DNA of 64,000 nt from Cantharellus purpuraceus. Taxonomy: Eukaryota > Basidiomycota > Agaricomycetes > Cantharellales > Hydnaceae. How positions within the stretch are numbered: the stretch's first letter is position 1; the number at the start of each line of letters is the position of its first letter. The position numbers and the translations under genes are program-made. The DNA lies in assembly GCA_025174535.1 (NCBI GenBank), contig JALBUN010000007.1, positions 1-64,000 on the forward strand, written 5' to 3'. This document shows, in pieces, positions 11,729 to 23,000 of the stretch. The notes below the pieces were generated by a model. The model made no database searches, was not told where the DNA came from, and worked only from the letters and a program-made list of their open reading frames with translations.

Positions 11729-12271
11729 TGTTACGCACTAGGTCCAATTGGTGGTTGGAGGTTGGGTTGGAGGTTGGGTTGGAGGTTGGGTTGGAGGTTG
11801 GGTTGGAGTTGGAGAGGGAGTTGGGGTACATTGTGGGGGTTGGAACGGACTTGGCTTCAGCTTATGTGCTGCGCCCTGACTAATACCAGTGTCTGAGATT
11901 TCAGAGATGGAGTATGACTTAGAGAGTTAGGATTGGACTTAGGAACTTGGTGTGATTTGATATTCGAACTGGGGAATGAAGTCCCCAGTTGGGCAACTTA
12001 AATACATATTTGAAATCTAATAATAATTACTCCGGTGATGGGTCTCCGAGGCTGACAGCCTTACATGAGTATGTCCAAGTCTGATGTCTGGGTTCCTATG
12101 GTGATGCTGATGCATCAATTGGAACCGGACATGGATGGGTGAGATTTGGTGGTGACAATTGGACAGATAAATGGAGATGTGATGTTTTCCAAATGGATTA
12201 TAGATTTCATATGTGTGGGGATCTGAGTGGATCGGATGGGGATCTGGTCGTTAATGAATATAGTCATAACA
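11729..12271 (-). mobile_element. LTR of the C/D chromovirus family, reverse orientation
   Basis: The sequence from TGTTACGCACTAGG to GTCATAACA is the reverse complement of the LTRs at 33810-34350 and 44285-44786 and has the longer (about 541-bp) layout of the C-type LTR. It is inserted in element B gag. I find no matching duplication (GGGTA on the left, CAAGC on the right), so one flank may be rearranged. The 12272-12540 stretch to its right resembles further decayed LTR sequence in forward orientation and then passes into B gag sequence. Confidence 0.7.
11753..11812 (+). repeat. GGTTGGGTTGGA minisatellite inside the LTR
   Basis: About five tandem copies of a 12-bp unit, GGTTGGGTTGGA-like, lie within the reversed LTR. 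The other C/D LTRs have only one or two CCAACC-like units at this place, so this is a local expansion. The repeated G runs could form quadruplex structures on this strand. Confidence 0.75.
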
Positions 12272-13030
12272 CAAGCTGAACTCCAGATCCCTGATCCAAC
12301 TCCATACTCTGAACTCTGAAATATTGGACTGACAATCCGAGGGGGCACAACACACAAGTTGAAGCCAAGTCCACTCGATCCGACTCAATAGTATTGCTCC
12401 CACTCTGTCTCTGGTTGAACTGGAACAGTAAAGTCCCATCTCCCTCTTTACTAGCAGTTGAACTCCAGCCTTTTTCCATTGAATGCCAAGTTGTCCCAGA
12501 CACTTAACAATACCAGATCAATTGGACACTGATCCTATCGACAGCATTACTTGCATGGTATGAGTAGCCATAGTCGATAATAGAGATACAGACCCAGAGA
12601 AGTCTGTACTTGCCAAGGTGGGCATTAAAGTATCACCTCCTGAGCAATATGCAGGAGGCAACTTGAAGAGTTCGAGATCTTTGTAGCAGGTATGCTACAA
12701 TGGCTGAAGATGAATAATCTCCTAGGACCATCAAGTACAAAGTTCCAGCTATTGTACTTAGGCACTTGTCTTATAGGTGAGGCCCAGGAATGGTTCTACA
12801 GGAATGTAGAACACTATGATAGGGCAGTCCAAGACTGGACCCTGGAAACTGCAATCCAAGGATTGCAGCATAGATTCCTACACACCCTGACACATCATCA
12901 TGCATCAAATAAATTTGACTCTGTAATACAGGGTCAAAGGACCATTCATGAATTAATGAATGACCTAGAAAAGTATGCAGGCTGCATGATAATGCCCCCA
13001 GACACATACATGTACAGGAAGAGGTTCATG

Positions 13031-13392
13031 TGTGAGGGTGACGCTGATGACGAGGCCACAACAACAAGATACTCAATAAGTGAGAGCCAATAAGAAATAA
13101 TGCCAGCTGGTACAGCGGATATCCTCAGTCTATACAGCTGTTTCTGATAAATACATGGGACTTACCTGGTACAGCGGATATCCTCAGAGATCAAGCTGAG
13201 GGGATCACACTGCACCAAGGCGAGTCTTTATACTAAATGATGGAGACGGATAGGAGAACCAAGATAGGGGAGGAAAGATAGGGGAAGTGATAGGGGCAAT
13301 GAAATAGGGGAGATGCACCCTGACAGGCTGCGCTGATAGGGGTGTCAAGAGAAAATACTAAAAATAGAATATGACTTATTTGAACCCTGACA
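13031..13392 (-). mobile_element. Solo LTR, family F, copy 1
   Basis: This 362-bp sequence has TG...CA ends (TGTGAGGG...CCTGACA when read on the plus strand). It is the reverse complement of the copies at 30078-30449 and 38112-39834. Flanks are TCATG (13026-13030) and TCATA (13393-13397), a 5-bp duplication with one later change. A TATAAAG-type promoter motif lies inside. No internal coding region is associated, so it is a recombined solo LTR. Confidence 0.85.
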
Positions 13393-13565
13393 TCATAACT
13401 GCAATGTGCAAACCTCTGAGACAAGAAGTCCTCAAGAAGGGCTTCAATGCTGAGTTTAGCAGTATTGAGCAGTTGTACAAAACTGCTCGAATGATAGAGG
13501 AAGCGACATGATACCACCATGGTATGCTACACCCAGAGAACATGACTAACATGTCCTCCTCAACC

Positions 13566-14994
13566 TGTTTTGGAACCCGCAAAATTATGGTGTTAGGGCA
13601 AACTCTAAATCACCACAATTCCGTGAATGAACAGCTGAGAAGAATATCAAATCCTACTGCAGCACAACTCCAGAAATGATTCAATGTTTGTACTTTGGTT
13701 ACAATCCATTGTAATGGTCAATGCAGACAATACGCAGGAAGGTAATACATTTCTTAGCAGTAGAGAATGAATAAGACTTCCAGAGTCTAGAGTTCATGGA
13801 TGCTTAGGGGTCCAGATATTCCAAAAAGAGGGGAATGCACTTAGAGGCTAGAGGAAGTAGGTGGATGAATCCAACTGTCCAACCAGTGGCACTCTGAAGC
13901 GGGTAACAGCAATGTGTGAAGTAGTCTAGCAACTGCTTCACACAAGTTCAAGATCCTAATGCTCTGCAAAGGCAGTACACACTAGTAACTTAAACAAAGA
14001 GCACTAATGGCAGGACTATCAACAGACAATCTCACCCTGTAGATTCATAGTCACGCGAGGTAGATACTACACTCACGCCCAAAGCAGGACAATCACTACT
14101 TCGAGTGCAATTGAATACAGTTACACAACTGTAAGCAACCCTTGAACTGGACAATCAACAGTTACTGAGATATAGAGGATGACACTGTATGTCACTCTAG
14201 TCACACTGATGTGCAAATGATGGGGTAGAAAATGGTTATTTATTCAGAGGCAGAATGGGCTCCTTTTATATTGTATTTACAGGAGCTGACTAATACTACT
14301 GGAAACTTCTACCTATTAATAGATGGAAACTACTGGAAGCTAGTGGAATATGTGAGAAGGGGGTGGAAGTTCCTAGCCAATGAGCTGCTTGGATTTGCTC
14401 TGACTCATGGCATGAGTCATGGATGGAGTCATAGTGTGACTCAGAGCAGGAGTCATAGTATGAGTAATCACAGGAGTCATGGTATGAGTCATGGAAGGAG
14501 TCATAGCATGAGTCACCATTACTCAAATAACTCGGTCAATACTCTGTTTCCCAGGCTGATTAGCACAGCTATGGGTAGGCACAGCTTCTATTGAACTCTC
14601 CACTGAAAATGGAGTCAGGAGGTGCAGTGGTTGCGAAGATATTGAGCATTTACTGGCAGTGGTGACCAGATTGAGTCGGAGATTGAAATGAGTCATGTGA
14701 TCGAAAATGAGTCAGTTGTCCAGGTGACTCCAGCTGACTTTGAGGCTGCTGACATCTGCAAAGGTTTGTGGGTCCATGTGGGTCCCAAAACTTTGCCCAG
14801 CAGAACAATAAGTTTGTAGACTCATTTCTGCATGGAAAATTCCCGAAAAAATATGAAAAAATAGAGAATATTTGAATGGCCCTGAATCAAGAGAAATCAG
14901 CACATATATGCTGATATTTTAAGGCCATGAAGCGAAATTGTACAGTTTCAGGACTTTAAACAAGATCTTTTAAGGAAAAACCAGTTCCCATACA
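13566..14994 (-). mobile_element. Old solo LTR of family A, reverse orientation
   Basis: This 1,429-bp LTR starts TGTTTTGGAACCC and ends GGTTCCCATACA, exactly the reverse of the LTR termini of the young element A. It is flanked by perfect CAACC duplications (13561-13565 and 14995-14999). The R/U5 part (13566 to about 14230) is close to the young LTR. The U3 part has largely different sequence, including an array of TGA(C/G)TCA sites. It sits in element B gag, only 375 bp from the young full-length insertion. Confidence 0.92.
14401..14714 (-). promoter_or_regulatory. Array of seven AP-1/Gcn4-type sites in the U3 of the old family A LTR
   Basis: Perfect TGACTCA or TGAGTCA heptamers start at 14401, 14413, 14437, 14485, 14509, 14689 and 14708. 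They are embedded in an imperfect tandem repeat of GGAGTCATAG-like units. In the LTR's own orientation they lie about 130-450 bp upstream of a TATAAAAGG-like box at about 14265-14275. The heptamer is the known binding core of bZIP factors such as Gcn4 and AP-1; binding here is inferred. Confidence 0.65.
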
Positions 14995-15369
14995 CAACCC
15001 ATAGACCAGTAGTCAATAGAACTACTGGTATGATGAATACAGGGAGTCGACCCATGCCCCATGGACATATGTATACAGCTCCCAACACACACTCACAACA
15101 AGCAAGTGTGTCAAGGTTGGAACCCCATAATGGAAGCTCCAGGTCCAATTCCAACAATCACCCTTTTAATCAATCAAAGCCACCAGCACATGTGAGTGGT
15201 GATCAATTGAACAATGTTACCAGTAATGCTGTGTGCTATGAATGCAGCCAGACATGTCACATGCAATCCAGCTGCTCCAAACTAAAGGGCAACATAAGGT
15301 TGGCTGTGGTCCAAAAGGATGTGTCCTCACACATAGTGGAGGATAATGTAGATGGATTCTCCCCAATAG

Positions 15370-16801
15370 TGTATGGGAACCACCTTTTCCCTATCAAATT
15401 CCATTTATGCAGCACCAATGTGCTATTCTTTGCTTTTCCATTCCTAAATATCCGCATATATTTGATGCTTGTACCTGGAATGGACTTATTCAAATATTCT
15501 CTATTTTTCCATATTTTTCCGGGAATATTCCATGCAGAACTCAGCTCAGAATCATTTATTTCTGCTGTGCTACAGTTGTGGACCCATAGGCGCCCACAAA
15601 CCTTCGCACAGCCGGCTCTCCCCTTTTGGACCAGGCATTTGGCCTCAATTCAAGCTCAGATGTCTCTGATCAATAAATATTCTGTAACTTAACAACCACA
15701 GCCTCTCAGGGCACTATTTTCCGTGGAGATCATCACATGACATGTGGCTATCCATGGCTGTGCAAACCAGTGCAGAAAACAGGGTGGACACCCTTCTTTT
15801 TGCCTGATCAGTGCCTAGCTCAGGGATCAGATCAGCTGATGGGTGATCAAATCAGGTGATTGCCTTGGAATATTCTACCCCTTTCCATAACATTCTAGCT
15901 GTTTCCTTCTATTATTAGATAGAACTTTCCAGAACCATTATTCAGCTCCTGATCAGTGTTAGTGCTGTGATCAGATCCTGTGATTGGCTTGGAATATTCT
16001 ACCCCTTTCTTCCACCTTCCACAACCTTCCAGTAGTTTCCATCTATTAATAGGTAGAATATTCCAGAAGCATTAGTCAGCCCCTGTAAATACAATATATA
16101 AGGAGGCCATTCTGCCTCTGAAAGAATAACATATCATCATATTCTACCCATCTTCTGCACACCAGTGTGACTAGAGTGACATACAGTGTCATCCTCTATC
16201 TCAGTAACTGTTGATTACCAGTTCAAGGATCTTTTACAGTTGTGTAACTGTACTTGATTGCACTTCAAGTAGTGATATTCCTGCTTTGGGCGTGAGTGTA
16301 GTATCTGCCTCACGTGACTACGAATCTACAGGGTGAGATTGTCTGTCGATAGTCCTGCCATTAGTGCTCTTGTTTAAGTAACTAGTGTGTACTGCCTTTG
16401 CAGAGCATTAGAAGCTTGAACTCGTGTGAAGCAGTTGCTAGACTACTTCACACATCGCTGTTACCCGCTTCTGAGTGCCACTGGTTGGACGGTTGGATTC
16501 ATCCACCTACTTCCTTTAGCCTCTAAGTGCATTCCCCTCTTTTTGGAATATCTGGACCCCTAAGCGTCCGTGAACTCTAGACTCTGGAAGTCTTATTCAT
16601 TTCTTGCTGCTAAGAAGCGTATTACCTTTCTGCGTATAGTCTGCATTGACCAATACAAAGGATTGTAACCAAAGTACAAGCGTTAAATCGTTTCTGGAGT
16701 TGTGCTGCAGCAGGGTTTGATATTCTTCTCAGCTGTTCATTCACGGAATTGTGGTGATTTAGAGTTTGCCCTAACACCATAATTTTGCGGGTTCCAAAAC
16801 A
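15370..16801 (+). repeat. 5' LTR of element A
   Basis: This LTR has TGTATGGG...CCAAAACA termini. A TATATAAGG box lies at about 16095-16103, placing U3 to its left and R/U5 to its right. TGATCA sites sit upstream of the box. The ORF seen across 15030-15692 is a chance fusion of B gag with the start of this LTR. Confidence 0.94.
15805..16103 (+). promoter_or_regulatory. U3 promoter of element A: TGATCA array and TATA box
   Basis: Four TGATCA palindromes start at 15805, 15844, 15950 and 15968, with further GATCAG half-copies between them. A TATATAAGG box follows at about 16095. The same arrangement recurs in the 3' LTR. Spacing (about 125-290 bp upstream of TATA) parallels the bZIP-type array in the old LTR copy, so this is a plausible upstream activating region; the binding factor is unknown. 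Confidence 0.55.
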
Positions 16802-16803
16802 TT

Positions 16804-16820
16804 TGGTGGACGCTCTGGGA
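16804..16820 (+). promoter_or_regulatory. Probable primer-binding site of element A
   Basis: TGGTGGACGCTCTGGG begins two bases after the 5' LTR. A TGG start complementary to a tRNA CCA-3' end at this distance is the standard minus-strand primer site. The tRNA species was not identified. Confidence 0.6.
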
Positions 16821-17099
16821 ATTGCTTAAGCAGTGTCTAGAGTGTAGATTCTAAGCACCATTGCAGATATAACCCGACCTTCTATCACTAAGTCTTTACT
16901 CAATATAGTTTCTCGTAATCTGGAACAAACCGATTTGGAATTTCCAGAAGACAAGTTCTATAGTCACACTCGTCTGCCCTCCTCCTCTAATCCTAACTCT
17001 CCTCTTTATCTAAACCCTTATCCAACACCAACTCATATACAAACTCGTTTTGAATCGTATCGACCTCGTGACAAGTTGACCTCATTCAAGCTGAGCAAC

Positions 17100-20000
17100 A
17101 TGTCTACTTCAACAATTCGACAACAACAACAACTCGAGGACGACCCGTCTACTCCTTTGGCTGCTCAACCAGAGCGACCTATTGCCCCTATCACTCCTGG
17201 CTTCTTGCACACTAGATCCCCACTCACTCCTGTGAATGATCTTGACCAGACATTTACTACGGATGAAGAGATTAGTGCTGCTGATGCCTCTTTTGCTGTG
17301 GAAGTTGATCAGACTAACCATGCACTTACCAATTGGACTTTTGATGGACCCCTGATCACAGGACCATTACAAAATGTCTTCGTAGTGCCTGGTAAGCCTT
17401 TGAAAAGCTTCAGTGCAGCAAGAGTACGGAGAGAGGTCAGACTTGATCCCCTACTCTCTTCCAGAAGAGATTCACTCCTTAGCATTGCAGAGATGAGCTT
17501 TAATCGTGCAGAAGCACCAGGTACTAGAGCTCTGAATCGTCTTGCTACTGGACTCTTCAGGAAAGAATTAGCGTTACTCAATGTGGTACTGCTCGGACAT
17601 CCTGGACGAGTTAGTCAGCATGGTAGTACGGGTTATTATCTTGATCCATGGAAGTATAAGCAACTGTTAGACACTCTTAATCATATTGCAAATGAGAGAG
17701 AAAGTGTTCTGCAGCAGATGAAACTTCCTCCTCCTACTGTCCCTACATTGCCTTCGGAATGGCCTAGTGACTCCCTTTGGAGTTCCAAAGACCTGGAAGT
17801 GCTTTGTGTTACACTACGTGAAGATGTAGAAAACTTTTTGGCATTTTATTGGGATGCTGTATCCAAGTACAAGGGTTCTTGGAAACCAGTAAAGGATGAC
17901 TTTCTGTCTCCTGCTCTCCCAGACATTTCTGAGATGTCTTCTGACATTAATGGTTTCAAAATTCGCTTCGCTGCTGCCCAAGCTGCTTTGCAGAGAAAGG
18001 TTGCTGCGGATACTAGTTTTTATGAAGCTAAAGTCATTAATGCATCGGTGAATCCTGTCCTTGGACATGATCTTCCCACTCTTGCAGCTATGCCTGTCAG
18101 GGATGCTCAGCAGTCAACTGTTGCCTATACTGTTAAGGAAGCTCCTTTGATTTCCAGATTGGATCAAGGAGAAAAATTTCCAGTTGATCATGAACGGATT
18201 AGACAGAGACAGTCTGCGGTTTACAACCGTGGTCCCAGACCCTCTACTCTTTTCAATTCTCCTTACCATCAGGATCCTAGTAAACTTACGGGATCTGCAG
18301 GTTTGGAAGAAATGTTCTATACTCCTCCTCAAGTTCAGAGCAGGGGTACTTTAGGCATTCCAGAATCCATTAGGGTTCCTCACGGAACTTATGGAGCTTC
18401 TGGAGGAGGTGCTCCACCTCCTGGAGGAGAACCTCCTGATGATGACGGATCATCTGGTCCCCCTCATACACCTAATCCATTTTTGCCTAGACCATCATTG
18501 CCACATAGAAGTGGAAGGAGTAATCCTCCCCCTCTGGGTAGGCATGGAGGCTCAGGTCCTCCTGATGGAGGTGATGGTGGAGGTTACGGTCATAGTCCAG
18601 ACTGGGGGGATCTTGATCAGAGAAATCCTAATCTCGGATTAGACGCTCCAGTGACTCAGAGCAAGCTGGAAGCTTACTTTGATAACAAGTTGCGTCAGGA
18701 CTTAGTCCCTGAGTGGGATGGAAACCCTGACAGTTTGGCTCAATGGATATTGAAAGTAAATCATTTGGCTCAGCGATCTCCTATGGTCTTCAAGCAATTG
18801 GGACAAATTATCCCTTTGCGGTTGCGTAAAGGAGCTGAGAGATGGTTTTTCTCCTTACCATTGTCATATCGCCAAGAAGCAACTGAGGACTGGAAGTCCA
18901 TCAGAGAAGTCATTGGTTCATACTATATGAACAGAGCCTGGTTGGATAGGCAGAAAGCTAGAGCAACTCGTGCTACTTTCAGAGAGCCTGGCTTTACTAA
19001 TGAGACTCCTAGTGAGTATTACGTTAGAAAGTCAGAGCTATTGAGACTGGTCAGCAAGCTGTCAGACTCAGAGCTTATATTGGAAATCATGAATGGTGCT
19101 CCACCATATTGGCACACAGTCATTGATGCTCACAGGTGTTCATCTGCAGTGGAATTCCAAACTGCTATCAAGTATCACGAGGAATCATTGTCACATGCTC
19201 CTTTCTCTTCAGGAGACAACCTGGAAAGACGTATTAGAAATTTGGAAAATTCTTTGCATCAAACCAAACCTAGGTTTGACTCGAACAGATCTTTTAGAGA
19301 TGCTAGAGCTCATCTGGTTGGATGGTCATCCAAATTGAATCCTCCAAAATTCCCTCGGGATGATTCTAATGTGTCTAAAAATTCCACACCTGAATCCAAA
19401 GGAGCTAGACCTTGCAGGCATTGTGGCAGTAACAAGCATTGGGATAATGAGTGCAAACATGCCAGTTCAGCATCTCGCTCTGCCCATACACGTTACACGG
19501 TTTCTAATGAAGAATCTAATGCAGACCTTGCCTATGAGGATATGTACCTTGAATCACTTCATGAATCAGAAGTGGATTTAAGTTCAGACAATGCTCATGT
19601 TAATAATGTTGCAACTGAGAATATCCCTGAAGAACCTTCATCGGATCAACAGGAATCTGCTCAGGATACAGAGGCACATTGTCAACTTGCTAAACCAGCC
19701 ATGAGCTTGCTGGAAAGTATGTCCCGACTGGGGGGATCCATACCTAATAGAGAAAAATCTTCTGAGCCTTTGTCTCTGGAAAACTCTTTTTCTGAGACAT
19801 TCACTCCTAAATCTCGTCAAGAGAGGAGAAGGTTAATGAAAGATTCCAAACATGTAGCTGCTTTCCTAAGGAATTCTAAGCTTACTAGTTGGGCTCCTAA
19901 CTCCTTGATTAAACTCAAGCGTTTCATGTCCAGACCAGCAGGCTGTGCCTTCCTTGGATCTTCTGCAACCACTACTAATGTTTGGCTGGGAGAATATGGA

Positions 20001-23000
20001 AAGAATCAAACTACCCTTGTAGCTGATTCTGGTTCAGACATAACCCTTATCTCTCAGAAAGCTCTTTGCTCTATGGAGAATCCTCCTAAGATCAAAACAG
20101 GTCAGAAAATTAACTTGATACAAGTTACTGGCACATCCAAAATTTCTGGATACGTTACGGTGCCCATTTACTTTGACTCTGACTCTGGACCAGTTCAGAT
20201 TGAAGTTGAAGCTTATGTGGTCAAAGGCATGACTACCCCTGTCATTCTTGGGAATGATTTTGCTGATCAGTACTCTATCTCACTTATAAGAGAAGGCTCA
20301 GATAGCTATCTTATGTTTGGTAATACTGGACGGAAAGCCAAGATTGAGAACTCAGTGAGCTCACCCTTATTGGATGAGAATGGTCACACCTTTAAAATAA
20401 GAGCCCTTCCTGACCTTGCATCTCTAACTGCAAAGTTCAAGGCTCATAGACGTATTAAGAAATCTCGGAAACGGATTAGAGCACGCATTTCGGATTCAAG
20501 TGTTAGGGCCTTACATCCCGTCACAATTCCTCCTGAAACTGCTTCTCTAATTCCTGCTTCTATCTATTTCCCTGGGAATAGTAATGAAGTTTATGTGGAA
20601 AAAGTGCTTCACTCCAATCATGGGCCTGAAGATTTCTATGGCATCTCAGATGCAATTGTATCTCGGAATAACCCGTGCCTACATGTTAGCAATTTTTCAT
20701 CACAACCAGTTACTATACATCAAGGACAACTTCTGGGTCATGCTAGAAATCCTTCCAATTGGCTGGATCGGACTTCTAATTTGAACCAGACTCAATTAGA
20801 GACTTGTCTCTCTCACGCCAGACTCATAAAAGCTCTTGCTCAACAGAACTTTGAGACTGGTGCGGTACCTACTGTTGCCTCTCTTGAATCAGATGGAGAG
20901 GTGGTACAAGGAGGACCTAAGGCTCAGGAAATTCCCCCTGAGGATGTTCCTGAAAACCAACTGTTGGATGAAATTGACTTCTCACCAGAGCTCAATGATG
21001 CCAATAGGAAGGCTCTCCAAGATACAGTTCTGGCACATAAAGACGCATTTGGTCTTGATGGCAGACTTGGCAATTATGATGCAAAAGTTGAAATCAATCT
21101 CAGGCCTGAGGCCAAAGAAATTTCACTACCTCCTTATAATGCCTCACCTGCCAAAAGGGAAGTCATTGACAAGCAAATGGATGCTTGGCTCAGTCTTGGA
21201 GTCATTGAACCATCCAAAAGTCCTTGGGGTTTTCCAGCACTTATAGCCTATCGTAATGGGAAACCAAGAATGTGTATAGACTATAGGAAACTCAATGAGA
21301 TTGCTGTCCCGGATGAATTTCCCTTGCCAAGACAAGATTCCATTTTGCAGGCACTCACTGGATCTCGTTGGTTATCCACCTTGGATGCATTAGCGGGTTT
21401 CACACAGCTGCAAATGTCGGACAGTGCCAAAGAAAAAACTGCATTCAGAACTCATAGAGGACTGTATCAGTTCAAACGGATGCCCTTTGGGTATCGGAAT
21501 GGACCTGCAGTCTTTCAAAGAGTGATGCAAGGTGTCCTAGCACCTTTTCTATGGGTGTTTGCCCTGGTCTATATTGATGATATTGTCATATATTCCAAGA
21601 CATTCAAAGAACACTTGGATCATCTAGACAAAGTGTTCGGAGCTATAGAAAAGTCTGGAATCACCTTATCTCCTGCTAAGTGCCATTTGGCCTACCAGTC
21701 ATTGCTACTGTTAGGACAAAAGGTATCACGGTTAGGTCTATCAACTCACAAGGAGAAGATAGATGCTATACTGGAATTGGCAGAACCAAAGAATGTGCAT
21801 GACCTACAAATCTTCCTCGGAATGGTGGTATACTTCTCCTCATATATACCATTCTATGCATGGATTGTAGCTCCCTTGTTTGAATTGCTCAAAAAGAATT
21901 CAACTTGGGAATGGGGCAATACTCAACAAGAAGCCTTTGATTTGGCTAAAAATGCCCTTGTCAGTGCGCCAGTCAGAGCGTATGCCATTCCTGGTCTCGG
22001 ATATAGAGTCTACTCTGATGCATGTGATGTCGGAATCGCTGCTATACTTCAGCAGATTCAACCTCTCAAAATCAGAGATCTCAAAGGTACCAAAGGGTAT
22101 GAGAAACTCAAATCAGCTTATGACAAAGGATTACCTGTACCACAATTGGTGATTCCTGTGTTAAAAGATGAAACTCTCCCTAAGCCAGGTACTTGGGATA
22201 AAGACTTTGAAAACACTACGGTTTCAGTAGAACGAGTCATTGCTTACTGGTCTCGTACCTTGAAACCAGCTGAAAGGAATTACTCTCCTACAGAAAGAGA
22301 GGCGCTTGCATTACGAGACGGTCTTATCAAATTTCAACCCTACATTGAAGGGGAGAAAGTAGTAGCCATCACAGACCATGCAGCCCTCATCTGGAGTCGG
22401 ACCTACCAAAATGTTAATCGGCGGTTATTAACTTGGGGAACTGTATTTGCTGCATACCCTGAATTAAAAATCGTACACCGAGCAGGACGGGTTCACTCTA
22501 ATGTAGATCCTATTTCCAGACTCAGAAGGAATGTTCCATATCAAGATGGGCCTTCTTCTGATGACTCCATTCCTACTATCCTGGACTCGGAACAGGATCC
22601 ACTTGTGGATTTTTATTCTGATATCTCTCCTCACTTTGAAGCCAGAACTTTAATGTTAATGGCTGCATATGAAGAAGAGAACCAGAGAATTCCACTGAAC
22701 GTGCATGCTTCTTCCATCCAAGTCAATACCAGCCTGGAAGAAGATTTCACCATTCCATACGTGACAGCCAAAGGCTATAATCTAGTCTCTAGCCTTGCTC
22801 AGGAAGAGATTCAGAAAATAGTTGATGCGTATGCCAAAGATCCTTACTTCAAAAGGGTCAGATCTGAATTACGACAGGAGTCTAATTGGATCAGTCTGAA
22901 GCATCCACTCCTTTTTGAAAATGAGGATGGATTGCTTTACTTTGAAGATTGGAATGGCAATTACAGGCTATGTGTACCCAAGGCTGAGCAATCTAATCTT

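Larger units (their letters stand above)
12600..15369 (+). pseudogene. Element B: gag capsid and zinc-knuckle fragments, three times interrupted
   Basis: 12600-13030 codes for a Gypsy capsid (Retrotrans_gag-like) segment with the typical aromatic GEAQEWFYRNV stretch. After LTR F (13031-13392) the capsid continues at 13393-13565 (Phe-Asn-Ala-Glu-Phe region). After the old solo LTR A (13566-14994) it resumes at 15000-15369 with a Ser/Asn/Pro-rich linker and a CCHC zinc knuckle, CYECSQTCHMQSSC, matching C-X2-C-X4-H-X4-C. It is then cut by the young element A, and the frame continues at 27094 behind that element. The capsid frame reads through after mental removal of the insertions, so the insertions explain most of the damage. 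Confidence 0.8.

Noticed and set aside
14398..14530. CRISPR-like array in the GGAGTCAT repeats
   Set aside because: Units are short, degenerate and contiguous without unique spacers, within an LTR of a eukaryotic element; bZIP-type sites explain them better.
15030..15692. 220-aa open frame with a zinc knuckle at 15030-15692
   Set aside because: It is a chance fusion across an insertion junction: the first part is old gag of element B and the rest is the beginning of the young LTR.
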